Below, in pieces: positions 12,187-24,700 of a DNA stretch of 64,000 nucleotides. Numbering within the stretch: the stretch's first letter is position 1; each line of letters starts with the position of its first letter. The DNA comes from Paragordius varius (Eukaryota > Nematomorpha), in the NCBI GenBank assembly GCA_964247055.1, contig OZ176051.1:9858001-9922000 (forward strand), written 5' to 3'. Made by a program: the position numbers and the translations under genes. A model generated the notes under the pieces. That model was not told where the DNA came from and did not search any database. It worked only from the letters and a program-made list of their open reading frames with translations.

Positions 12187-14559
12187 CAGTGGCGTACCGA
12201 GCATTTGCGACGCCCGGGGCATAAAACTCTTATAACGCCCCCCTCTTCTTTTTGAAAGCCAATAAAATTTGGTAAAACTGATTCTCCTGGGAATTTTTTT
12301 GGCTTTCTAGCACGGGTTGATATAGTAGAACCATCCCAGTTTTAACATATAATTTTAGCTTTTATATGGCTTCCTCGCAAAGTTGATTCCGAACATCTGA
12401 TAATTCAATGGTTAAGGATTCAAGATCCTTAAATTTGATTAAAATTAATTTTAGGATCTTGCAATTTATGTTGCCTATCGATTCTTCTAAGTATTTGATA
12501 CCAGAAAAAAATTAATGTTAAATTTAAAACACTCTGAAGTAAAACGGTTGCCTCACTTCTTTTTCACTAGTATTTGAAGTGTTACTTAAATCTTCTAATA
12601 ACTCTATCAAATCATCTATTCCCTCAATAATGACATTAACTGCTTGAATTCAGCACTCCATCGGGTTTATTTTTTATATGTTTCTTCTAATAGTTTAACG
12701 TGAAAATAAGATAGATATTTTCAATTATTCCGAAACAAGTCACAACAATAACATCTTGTTTTGCTACCCTGACTACTAAATTCAAGGAATGATTGTCACA
12801 ATTGACAAATATTGATCTTTTATTTTTTTCCAGAATGCCTAATATGTGACCCGACATCACAGCTGCATTCTCATAGCATTGAGATTTACAATTGATTTAG
12901 ATTTTCTAAAATTACCTTTTCAATTGAAATTGCATCTTTGTTGAATAACTGAAAAAAACCCATCAAGGTAATCAATAAACACATACCTGACAACAATTTT
13001 GTTGGTGGGCTATATCTGGCGTTAAATCAAATATAAGTCCATAATATTTACTTTTTTTATGTCATCGATCAATTTAGTTTTAACTCTTGAAGCTAAAAGA
13101 TGTTTAAATTCGTTGTGGATTTTGGGTGAAGCATAGGATTAAGTGTTAAGAGATTTAATGTTTCTCTTGTGTTCTCCCATTTTTGGGTCAAATTGAGCTA
13201 CAAGTTTTAGTAAACATAAGAAGTTTCTAGGATTTGGTGCTGAGTCATCTGAATACATTAAACTTTCAACATATCCTCGAAAAGGGAGATTTTCGGTGAT
13301 TAGAATTCATGCAAAATATTCGATGTAAAATATTTCGCCATCGATCTTCCGAGTGTATGTGAGCTTCTAGAGCATAATCGATTTCTTTTTTATTTATCAA
13401 GCTTCTTTCTGCCTCTTTCCATGTAGTAACCGATGATGGAGGCTATTTTCATGATTGATTAATTTATCTTTTTTCCTCCACTATTAAAACCATGCGTAGT
13501 TATAAAAGATGATGGTAAAGAAATAGATCGACCAAAAAGTAGGCAACGAAAACAATACGCAGATCTGTTCTTTATTGAATATAAAAGCCAAGACCTCTCA
13601 ACTTCAAATCCTTCTTTTTTACCGACACGAAAAACCAAGATTGGGGCATTGAACAATGATTTTTTGTTTCAAAGAGATTGCATTTATTTTGAAAGCCTCG
13701 AGATCCACGAATAATTAATCATTTCTGTGCGAAGTTGATTAGATATTACGGGAACATTATTAGTAAAAGGCGACACAATTAAACTCTATAGGTATAGCGC
13801 TTGGAACTACTAATGGTATATTTGTAGTTATTTCATCTCTAAACATTGGATCTCAATAAATAGAGTTTCCAGTGTTTTTAAGTTATTATTATAGAGGTAC
13901 CGTTATGTTTGTGTCGCACACACTCTTTTTAATTTTATGGTTAGATATTTCCGTTAAATAAGATTTCATACTCATTCGCATTTTATTGTTTCATTCTCCT
14001 TCTGGATTTTTCGTTTCCTATTAGCGTAACCGCTGAGTTTAGGCACTGATATCTGACAAAATGAAAGTATTATATAAGATACAAGGCTAGATTATTAATA
14101 AAAACATCTTGTTAGAGATGGAATGATCTTAGGAATTTAAATAAATGAAATTGGGTTTTGAAATTAAATATGATTAAAATATTGCAATTATAAATTATAA
14201 GAATAAGAGATAAGGTTTGAAAGAGAAGTCATATTAATTTAATAAAGGCATAAAAGAATTAACAATATGTGCGTGTAAAGAAACGGTTTTTTAAGCCAAA
14301 AAAAATTTGCACATGTTGAAGGGAGTACCTACATGAAAGTTGTTTTTTGCATAATGTTTGCTCTTGATATCATTCATATAATTTTATATTATTTTAGAGA
14401 TTATTACGTAAATTGCTGAAAAATCTTACTTGAAAGTTGCTATTAATTTTGCAATATTTATATTTAATTAAAAATCATTTAGGCGCCCCTAAATAACGGC
14501 GCCCGGAGCATGATGCACCCCCTTAACCCCCCCCCCCCCCCCCCCTCGGTACGCCACTG
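12187..14559 (-). mobile_element. hAT transposon with broken TTF/ZMYM-like transposase
   Basis: Terminal inverted repeats CAGTGGCGTACCGAG (left) and CGGTACGCCACTG (right), with a perfect 8-bp target duplication AACTTTAG at 12179-12186 and 14560-14567. The minus strand carries decayed transposase. At 13459-13656 is a TTF-type finger fragment (RSWLLYSIKNRSAYCFRCLLFG), then pieces such as KIHNEFKHLLASRVK, SKYYGLIFDLTPDIAH and ENAAVMSGHI (the DxTxD/ANMSG regions of hAT transposases that resemble ZMYM1), interrupted by many stops. A run of about 20 C (14527-14545) lies just inside the right end. It sits inside an older repeat (see 8095-8870). Confidence 0.85.
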
Positions 14560-14926
14560 AACTTTAGCTCATTTGCATCTTAAACTTTAATTTAATAAAC
14601 ATTTAGTGATCTTGGTAGCTTTATACCCGGGGTTATTTGTTTAACTAACTAAAAAACTATTATTAGTATTGAGCCAAATATATTAATATGCTTTCTTTAG
14701 CCTTATAGACGTAAAATACAAAAAACCTAAAAATGTAAAATCCTCACCTCAAACTTTTTCGACGCCATTTTTCTTTAAATTTTTGAATCGCTATGCAGGA
14801 TTAATGTATATCATGATAAGAAAACGTAAGTAACTTTAATTTGGCTGATATTTAATACAATAAATATCTTTAACTGAAATGGAAAAAGATGAATTACGGC
14901 AAATATGAAAAATATAATATTATTTT

Positions 14927-16252
14927 TTACAAAAGCCAATCAACCACAATCACACTATCAATGGCTGATTTGGGGAGGCTCGATACTTCGATTACAATCC
15001 CAGCAGCTGTAATTCCTGCAAAAGGAATCCCCGCTGTTCCCATGCTAATTGCAGTTGCCGTTACTCTGTTTTGATATGGAAAATAGAGCTATCCATATAT
15101 TTTTTATAAACAAAGTTTGCTATTAAAATTTAAATTTTCTATTGATTCAATAATAAAAGTAATAAAAAGAAAGATATGGATATGCTTACACAATTGTAAT
15201 AAGTTGTGAGATGGATAAAACATGCCCAATTTTTTTAGCTGCAAAACAAGCCACAAACACTATGAAAAATGTTGTACCATTTTTGTTGAGAATGTTACCA
15301 AAGGTACAAGCAAATTGTGAAATGCGTGAATCGACATCTGTGTCAATGCACGCTTTTATAGTGTAAGGAAGGCAAGAAGTGCTATCATAAAAAATTTATA
15401 TAAAATTAATTTTATCGTCTAACAAAACCGTATTTTTTGCAGAATAAGTTAATTTGGCCCTATAAGCACCTATATGAGATATTTGAATAATGATTTGTCA
15501 ATGCACTTCGGTATATATATTTTTATTCATAAACAAAAGTTTTTGAAATGGAGTAAATTGCCAAAGTGTGTTTTTCAATCATATTTGTCATGTCTGCCAA
15601 ACACCTGTGCCTCATAAATCACGCAATAAGACACGTAAAATTTGGTCTAACCCTTTAAACGTTGGATGAAACAGTAAAATTAGTTATACTTAGCGTTTTC
15701 GACTGGTTATGAATCTCTTTATGACCACATTGTAAAATTTTATAAGCATAAGCAGTAAAAAACCTTTAAAGATATTTAACGCCTGGTATAAAGTTTAATG
15801 GTAAAATAATGAAAATTCTGGAAATTAAGATTTTATCCTAATGTTTTTTGTGGAATTTAATATATAATGACCATTTATTAGATTAGTAATTTTGTTCATT
15901 TTTAGATTCTGCTTGGTTATGTAACTGACTGTATTTATCTAACTTTTTGATTCGTCAAAAACCTAAGTCTAGTCATAAGTTTGAAAAATATTTTTTTTAC
16001 ATAAACATATATAGACCTAGAAGCCGTTGTTAAAGCGGTAATCAAAGCTTCTTTGGAGTTCATAAATAGTTTCCATGGTTTCCTCCTTATGAGAATTATG
16101 TAGGCTGAACAAATCCCTATGGTAGCAATGATTAGGAGGCCAAAAATATTGAGTAAAAGGGCAATCATTATATCCCAAGCCGCTAATTTGATGTCACGCG
16201 TGTGGGCAATCACTTTCTCCATAATTAAACAGAAATTACCAATCGGAGATAT

Positions 16253-16294
<42 letters not shown>

Positions 16295-19200
16295 ATTTAC
16301 AATTCAAATTGACCCTCGAACAAATCAAATTCACTGAACAATTCAAATTCACCCTCGAACAATTCAAATTCACCCCTGAACAATTCAGAATCAACCCTTG
16401 AACAATTTAAAATCACCCTATAATTTAATTATGTGTTTTTGGGATAGTGTTATTCATTATTAATAATATATTTTTACGACATATTTTATAATTTATTCAG
16501 CATTATATTAATTTTAACCCATATTTTATATAAAATAAGGTAGTTCTTAATCTTAAAAAACACCTAATTTATTTTAGGTTGAATGTGAATTGTTTAAAGG
16601 TGAATTTGAGTTGTAAATGGTATATATATATATATATATATATATATCAGGGGTGGCCACACTTTTTTTGTCGCGAGCTTTTTTTGGCTTTTTTGTTAAA
16701 AAAAGAGTTCGCGGTCACCCAGAAATATTTATCAAAAAAACTCAATCAACACTTTAAATGATGTATATACCTGCTTTACAGATTAGAGCGACTTGTTTAA
16801 ACCATTTTAAAATTGTAATTTTTTTATCTATCAACCAAATACAAAAATAATTTTAATTAAAAGACAACGGGTTATTAACTACCTTAATTTTTTAACCAAC
16901 ATAAAACACTTCAAAATATTTATTTATTAAATTTCTATTATATGAAATTTTACAATATAAAAATTTAAACAATGCATTTGAAATTACAGGGGAGAATACA
17001 TTATGATACAAAAAATAAAAGAAATAAAAAATAGCATTCCAATTATAACCATAATTTGAACATAAATAAGAGTACATTAAAATTGTATCAGTTTTAATTC
17101 TATCCACATATTTTTTAGTAAATCGGCTTTTTCCTAAGCGAAAATACAACTCGATAAACATCCATATTTAATAAAGAAAAAAATATTTAAAACGCCCGAC
17201 TGCGAAAAAATTCAGAAAGTTTATCTAAATTAGGTTCAAATGAAGTCAAAGCAATTCTCAAACATGATTCTAAATGTTTATTAGTTAATGACCTCTGTTT
17301 AGTTTTGATAGCATTCATAATTGAAAAAGCCGATTCACATAAATATGTGGATCCAAAAAAAGAATTGAATAATGCAGCGGTTTTCCAAATATGGGGGTAT
17401 TTATCTTTATTTATAAATTTATATATATCTGATCCTAATGATTTTAGATGGATATCGCATTTAACATTTATTAATTCCTCTTCCAACTCTGCTAAATTTG
17501 GTACACCAAGAAAGTGGCTGAGTTTTTGAGCAATATATTCAACATTATTATTATTATTAAATGGGCATGATAAAAAAATAGCGATGTCTCCAAGTTTATT
17601 TATAGATGAAAATCGTTTTTCAAAATCATTAATAAGCAGACCAATATCATCTGCATATTTTTCAAAAGAGAGATTCTCTATTTTTTCAGACACCGCTGCC
17701 AGATTAAAAAAATGTTTTATATCTCAGTTTTTTAATTGTGTTTCTACTACTGTTAGTGTTTCCTTAAAAGATTTTAAAGCACCCATCATATCCATTATTG
17801 TTTTATCTTTTCCTTGTAATTGGATGTTTAATTTATGCAATTTTTCCGTGATATCGCATAAAAATGCAAGATCAAGCAGCCAATCTTGATCTTTCAATTC
17901 AGGGTATGAAAATTTAGAATTCTCTAAAAAAATTTCTATTTGTGGTAAAAGTTGCCTAAATCTAATTAAAAATGCGGCACGACTCAACCACCTTACATCA
18001 GTATGTAATAAAAGTTCTCCATATTCCACGCCGCATTCATTTAACAAAATTCGAAATTGGCGGCGGGACAAGCTTTTTGTTCGAATGGCGTTAACAATTT
18101 TAAAACAGGGGTTCATTACCTGATGGTATTTTAAAACTTTTGAACATAAAACTTGATTATGGATTATACAATGGTAATCAATGAACTTGGGAAATGCACT
18201 GTGATTTTTACATAAAGCGATAAAGCCGTTGTTAACGCCAATCATAGCTGGAGCTCCATCAGTAGTTATAGATGCGAGTTTTACGATGGGAAGTTCGTAT
18301 CTGTGATAAATTTATAAAAAGAATCAAAAATATCCTGCCCTCTGGTTCGTTCGTGGAGAGGTATTATAGTTAATAATTCCTCCTTTGCAGATAAATCACT
18401 AAATATCATACGAATAAAAATGCATAATTGGGCGATTCCAACATAATCAGTGGACTCATCGAGTTGCAAGGAAAAAAAATACAGTTATTAATATTTTCAT
18501 GTAAAATTTCATCAAGATTATTACTAATATCTTCAGCCATGCGCATAACGGTATTTCTCTATAAGCTTATGCTTTTAATAGCTGTCATAATATTATTTTT
18601 GTTATCAAAATTTTCAAATAAAATATCACAAGCGCTAATAAAGGCTTCTTTAAATATTTCACCATCTTGGAATGGCTTATTGTTCCGAATGAGTATTTCC
18701 GCTACCTTGAATGAAGCAATCGCAGCATTTTTATAGTCTTTGTTGTATTTAAGTATGCTATTTTGTGAGGCGGATAATTGTTCTTTTAATTCCTTTACTT
18801 TAATGTTGCGTTCTTGAGTTTGTAAGGGGTAGTTTTTGGAGTAATGTGGATGCAGAGATCTATAATGTCTTTCAATATTTGACTTTTTGGGCAAAGCAAC
18901 AGTACTATTGCATATTAGACAGGTGCATGTTTCATTTATCATAATAAAAAAGTATTCATGCTCCCAATCTTTCTTGTATCTGTACAACTTTTTTGGATTC
19001 TAAAATATAAGTTTTAAAAACCTACTTTTGGTGTATCAAATCAAATCTAACTTCACGATTATGCTTCTGATTTATGAATAAGCTTTGCTCAAAGTTTTGA
19101 TATATTCAAGGGAAATGACTGATTTTAAGTTTTAATGCAAAGCTTCAAAACATATGAATTATAATTAATAAAATAATTTTTTTACACCCTTTTCTTAGAC

Positions 19201-19372
19201 GTTTTTTTTTAATTTAAACCGTATTTTTTTGTATTTTAAATTTAAATTCGCTCAGAAGTAGCCAACTATCCGAAAAAAATCAATAAAATTTTTTAAAAAA
19301 AAAATTTTCAGGCGATCACTTTTTGAGTTGTCGCGGTCACGAAAGTGACCGCGGTCACCTCGTTGGCCACCC

Positions 19373-19431
<59 letters not shown>

Positions 19432-21048
19432 TTCTATCTTGTTACTCCTTTAAAAACCAATTTTTTACCACATAATATAATTGGCCATTTGCATTAACAT
19501 AGTATTGGCTGCAAGGAGTATATCAATGAGTGGTTTTGCCCTGACATCAAACGTCGAAAGTGTCACCCCAAACATCATGGCAACCGTGAGGATTCCAAAT
19601 AGATTTGGCCTTGCGGCTGAACCATTTTTTATTTCAATTTTTTCCACTAAGAAAAAAATTGTTGGTTTCAAAATTATTGATATAGAGTCAAATACTAGGA
19701 TTTTTGACCCGATTATAGAAATAAGAATTATTTATCCAACAAAACATTCAAAAATTTATGCATACCAAAATTTTTAAAAATATTTTTGTAATTATAATTG
19801 ACAAAATAATAAAATACATTGATCAGTTAATGCAATAACTGATTTATTTTCAGGCAGGCTTTGAAAAAATTGTAATTATTACCGGATTTATTTAAACTTG
19901 GGGACCAAACGCTTGTTTTTTTAACATCGGTTTTAAACTATTTTATTAATTATACATGGATAATTTTACTTGACGGAAAAACACTGTGATACAATGGTCT
20001 GGCATCAAATTTCTACAAAATATCAGTGAAAAAATTTATAAATCAAGCTTGATAAAATGCATTTTTGTTAAATTATCTTTTAAATTTAATCCACACCAAA
20101 TCAATCGAAAACAAATTATCACCTAAAAATGTCATAAAAGATATCGGCGACAACCCATTCTTGCGTAATTATGGCAGGTTTGAGCATTGGATTCAACGCA
20201 TAAATTGGTGATAAAAGTATATTGTAAAATAGGGAAAATATGCAAACGCAAAAACTGGAAATAAGGCACCAAGCCAGAAGCCACAAAGCTATTTTGCCAG
20301 AAAATTGTGCCGTGAACCGGCCCAAACTCACCAACAAATTTAGGAATACTAATGGAATGGAGATGAAATTCAATATGGCTATAAATAGCTGTCCGGGGAG
20401 AGCGATGAAGCGTTTTACCCGAATATCCAACTCTGGTTCTGTAATGTAAAATATGCCCCCTACATACGAAAAAAAAATAAAAGTGTGTGTTTGTGATAAA
20501 GTTTTATAGAATAATTACAACAGCATAATATCCAAAACTATATCGAATTTCCGATATGCAATTTTAATTTTGGCTTAGTAATTAACACACATTTAACAAG
20601 GACTTTTCTTAAAATTTTTAAATACTATGATTATTAATCAAAATGTCAAAAGGGGAGGTGATTGGCCAATTTTTTTATCATTTTAGATAAAATTTTAAAA
20701 AAAGGTTAAACTTTTACGATGGTTTTAGGAAATTTTCTAATAAAGTATTCAAAAAAATATTTTAATCATGAAATTTTAAATGCAAATATATTATAACTCA
20801 AATATTACAAATTTAACTTTATAATATTATTTGAATGATCGAAAACATTAAAAAATAAAGAATTAATAATTACCGATAAAAACTGTACATATTAAGCTGA
20901 TATACAGTAATCTATCCTGGTGCTTTAATGAATTGATACAATATGTTTTAACAGATGAGATTGACATAATTCGAAAAGTGTGTTCTAAAATTTTAAGGGA
21001 TACACAAAAAGAAAAATAGTTAATATATTCCTGACAAAAATCATCCAT
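14927..21048 (-). CDS. SLC1-family (EAAT-like) amino acid transporter
   Basis: Exons, in order: 20874-21048, 20123-20438, 19970-20012, 19883-19937, 19469-19694, 16017-16253, 15190-15381, 14931-15065; all phases fit and the chain is about 460 residues. Recognisable parts are FIALPGQLFIAILNFISIPL (helix 2), DIFRNLMP (DLIRNMFP in relatives), RPNLFGILTVAMMFGV (helix 4), WISPIGNFCLIMEKV (helix 5), TALTTASSTSCLPYT (hairpin 1), NILNKNGTTFF (helix 7; NMDGT in EAATs), SMGTAGIPFAG (hairpin 2) and VIVVDWLL (helix 8, aspartate kept). The family couples uptake of acidic or neutral amino acids to sodium at the plasma membrane. The NMDGT motif has become NKNGT, which removes the aspartate used in sodium coupling. 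The model meets a stop right after DWLL unless it splices at TT|GTAAAA (14930) to a distant last exon (see 5755-5937). The 32-nt intron at 19938-19969 is noteworthy. Confidence 0.85.
16254..16292. repeat. (TA)n at the 3' splice site of an SLC1 intron
   Basis: Read on the minus strand the intron ends in a TA run and TATATAG, immediately before the exon beginning at 16253. The repeat replaces the pyrimidine tract expected upstream of an acceptor. MITE copy 2 begins at its other edge. Confidence 0.85.
16289..16624. mobile_element. MITE copy 2, set in a TA microsatellite
   Basis: Left end TATACCATTTACAATTC, right end its complement (GTTGTAAATGGTATA). The left terminus carries five degenerate units of the AATTCAAATTCACCCT type, the right two. 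(TA)n borders both sides (16254-16292 and 16621-16647), so it inserted into, or seeded, a TA tract. Same family and orientation as 153-456. Confidence 0.85.
16648..19375 (-). mobile_element. hAT transposon (ZBED5/GTF2IRD2-like), near full length
   Basis: Terminal inverted repeats CAGGGGTGGCCA at 16648 and its complement ending at 19375; both flanks are TA microsatellite (16621-16647 and 19376-19427), so the 8-bp duplication is TATATATA-like. Length 2.73 kb. It lies within the 3.2-kb SLC1 intron (16254-19468), next to MITE copy 2, and its transposase lies on the same strand as the host gene. Confidence 0.92.
17187..18987 (-). pseudogene. hAT transposase, recently broken
   Basis: Four open pieces cover an almost complete transposase: 18987-18559, 18469-18281, 18245-17724 and 17693-17187. 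The first has a BED-like finger (CTCLICNSTVALPKKSNIERHY followed by H), the next the catalytic-region LDESTDYVGIAQL, then ASITTDGAPAMIGVNNGF, KNH...DYHCIIHNQVLC, LLHTDVRWLSR, and the last the hAT dimerisation domain with YLCESAFSIMNAIKTKQRS. This order matches ZBED5/SCAND3-like transposases. About four lesions (a stop near 18559, a frame change in a T run near 18470, and stops at 18281 and 17724) separate the pieces, so the copy is inactive but young. Confidence 0.88.
19377..19427. repeat. (TA)n microsatellite flanking the hAT insertion
   Basis: About 50 bases of alternating T and A, the other half of the TA tract that the hAT element at 16648-19375 split. Confidence 0.9.
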
Positions 21049-21722
21049 ATATATAATTTAAAATTTAGATATCTGCAAAAATTTGCATGATATGACATTC
21101 TGAGTTACATTCACCATAAAATATTCATATTTTTAATAATGAAACCACTTTCAAATACAAATATAATTATTAAGGGTAAAAACGGATTATAATTTTGTGT
21201 TTAAATTAATGACGACACGTTCCATCCAGATAATAATTAGAATTTATGTTTTCATAACTTCCATATTTGTAAGGACAAGGGCAAAATTAGCGCAAAAATA
21301 CAATATTTTAACCATTGTAACCGTTGGTATCTCTCAGCCAAATTTTGTCTTTAATTTTGGTTTCTTATAATTTATTTTATAAATTGTTTAGTATAGTTTT
21401 ATAAATTTGTTCTCTAAAAAAATTTAGTTCGAATAATATATTGTATTATTGGTTCCGATCTTGGTTTTTAATATTTTAGTTGCAAACTTTATGAAATATT
21501 CAAATATAAAAGTTATAACATATTTATTGTGGGCAACTATATTCTTCTTGCTAGATATTTGAATACGGGAAAATGTAATAAAAATTAGCTAACACTGTAA
21601 AATTTAATATGGACCGCTACAAAAAATCTATAGTTTTGGCTCAAAAAATAACGGTTTAGGTTATAATCCCTTATAATCAATCATATTAGGTTAAATAAAT
21701 TTTGTAGGGTATTCATTTATAT
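21049..21722. other. Spacer between receptor and transporter genes
   Basis: About 670 bp of AT-rich DNA between the stop of the upstream receptor gene and the start of the SLC1 gene on the same strand. Presumed to hold the 3' UTR of one and the promoter of the other; no motif is clear. Confidence 0.5.
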
Positions 21723-24700
21723 TTATTCTTTAAACAGCTTCGAATAGATAATATATAAAATTAGAAAATTGAAAAAATGTTGAACAATGGAAATGGGTTG
21801 TCCATAAACTAAGATCACCATTTTGAATTGCTGGAGGTAAATTAGAAAGGAATCAATTAAATTATTGGGTATGTTCATTATTCCGTAAGGTTTAGATCCA
21901 ATCTCTTGCCCATAAAATTCATTTAAAGTCAAAACTTTTGCCAATTTGGAGGCCTATGTTAAAATATAATTATTTTGAGTAAATATTGATGTTCACAGTA
22001 ATATTATCAAGATACAATTTTATAAATGTAAAAACCCATAAATTCTGATAAAATTTTACTCAAATTAAATATGTTTGCAGAAATTATGGCATTTGAAAAG
22101 TAAAAATTATATAGCTACAATGTTTTTTTCATCAATTATGGTAATAGTATTCGTTAAGGCATTATTGTAAAAGTTATCTGCTATATCATTTCAAAAACGC
22201 TATCTTATTCACATATGCCAAATTATCTATTCTAGATAATGTACAATATATTTTGAAAGAAGCTAAATGTTTGAACCATATATTGATATTATTTGATACA
22301 TTTTAAAAATTTGGACATTCCTAAAACCGTGGATACCCTTCTCTTATAAAATGGTAACCGCAGAGAAAAATATTATAGTTTTATTTGAAAAAGAATGCTT
22401 AGATTGGCCTTAAAATTATCAACATTGTAACGAAGAAGTGTTTTAACTGTGGAAAATACTACTAATTAATATGAATCTTTTGAATTTGAAATTGTTTAAC
22501 GTGTAGGCAACTAACAAACTGACAAATTTGTAGCTAAAAATCTCATAATAAATAATAATTACATTATATGATATCACTCTTTCGAGCGGTCATATCCGTA
22601 AACTATTTCGCAATAGAACCTTGTCTGAGGCGTCTTAGGGTTTTAGGTTCAGTTTTGCCATGTCCCCCTAAACTGTATCTATCCATCGCGTTTAGGGGCG
22701 CCCTTTTCCCCTCTCGCCTTTCACAATATAATCATCAATATTTTTACCAATGTAATTAATCTCTTCTTTCAACATGTCCGAAACATCTTAAACGACTTAC
22801 CATCATCTTTTGCGTTACCGGTTTGATTTCCGTACTTCCTCTTTTGTAGACATTCTTCACCTTGTCATTCCTCGTTACACCGCACATCAATCTAAGCATT
22901 CTCATTTCAGTAACCTCCAAGTGCCTCTCTTCTGATTTCTTTATTGCCCATTGAGTTGTACATCATTGTTGGTTGTACAACAGTACTGTAAATCTTACCC
23001 TTTACTTTAGGGTCAATGTTTTGGTCGCACAAAACACTTGAGACCTTTTTATAATTTGCCCAACTATTTCGAATTCTTAAATTAATATCAAGCGTTAAAG
23101 AGCCATTTGCTGGTAATATCGCTCCTAAATATTTGCATCCTCCTGACCTTTTAATACCCACCCTTCTTCTAGTTCTATTTCTCGTTTTTTCCCGCCAAAA
23201 TTTATCAGTTCCGTTTTTTTTTATTAACTTTTAATCCGCATCGTCGTAATACATCAATCCATTTACCTCATAACACATTCTACAACCTTCCTTCTCCCTA
23301 TTGGCCCCTACCTCCGTGAAGCGACTGGCCGGGTCTGGCCTGCACGCCTTACAAAAAACACTCATAAAAACAAAAATACAATAAATTAGAAGAATAATAT
23401 AGATGAAAATAAATACTAAAATATATAGTAACTAATATGTAAATGCATCTAAAAAAGAATGAAAAATTTTAACCAAAAAATAATAAAAAAAAACATATTT
23501 ATAAAAATATATCAATAAATAAAAATGAAATAAAATAAAATACGCATCTTTACAACTGAGGAATTAGAATTTTGATTCGGAATATGTAATATACTTTAAA
23601 TAAAACGATAAATAGATAAAATATAAAATAAATATTATAACACTGGACAACAAATTTTAACTTTTTTTAACTGCCATTCTTGTAAATTTAAAATTTATTT
23701 CATTTAAGTACATAATTAGTGTATCTGAAAAGAAAATTGGTCTAGAATGCAAGAACTTTTTTATTAGAGTTTATCGATAATTTTTGGCCCCGATTTAACA
23801 TTGAACTCGAAGTTTCGAAAATTAAAAGTTTTAGATATGAAGCCATGTATTTTATATCATTTGAAAGAGCGCAAAAAACTGCATCTTAAATCAATCAGAT
23901 GTAAAAGTTATTTGGATTTAGATGGTCGAAATTTTCAATCCTTAAATAAGTCAAGAATTTTCACAGACAAACTAATTTGAAAATCATATAAATTATTTTA
24001 ATATATTTATTAGGGTTATATTAGTATTTAATTTAAAAAAAATGTTTGAGAAGCTTTTGGTTTGTTTTTTTAATTATAAATTAAAATTATCATAGATTTA
24101 CCTAATGGATACTAAAATGCATAGTTATAACTGTAAATTTATTGCTATAAAAGATCAAAAATACCTTAAACTTTGTTTTTATCTTTAAAATTACAAAATT
24201 ATCATTCTCGTAAAGAAAATAAATTAATATTGATGAGATGGTAATTTTTAAAAAAACAAAAACTGAAAAATGGGTTTTGAGTGACATAAAAGCAATAAAA
24301 ATGTTTTAATCAAAAAAACTTTCTTGTGTTATCTTTTTTGGACATTCATGTCCATCTAAACAAAGTTAGAGCTATTTTCATCCATTAGTTTTAAAAATAT
24401 AATAATTAAAAAAATGCTTTCGCTTCGCGCGTTTGTCGCTCATTGTTTCCAATATTAACTGTCGATTTAATACATATTAGTATGCATTTTATAGAGTTTT
24501 TATTACTCTTTCGAATAATATATTACAAATGGGTATTACTTGTATATTGAAAGAAAAACATATTTTAGTAAATTTGATAAAGAGGGCGCATAATCAAATC
24601 AATTTTTACAAAATTCTTCCATCAAATTATAATGTTTATTCGAGATTTAGTGTTAAAATGATACTAAATATCAGAAAATGCAAAAAAACTCGAGTGGCAG

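Noticed and set aside
14889-15074. Plus-strand open frame
   Set aside because: It is the reverse shadow of the SLC1 hairpin-2/helix-8 exon.
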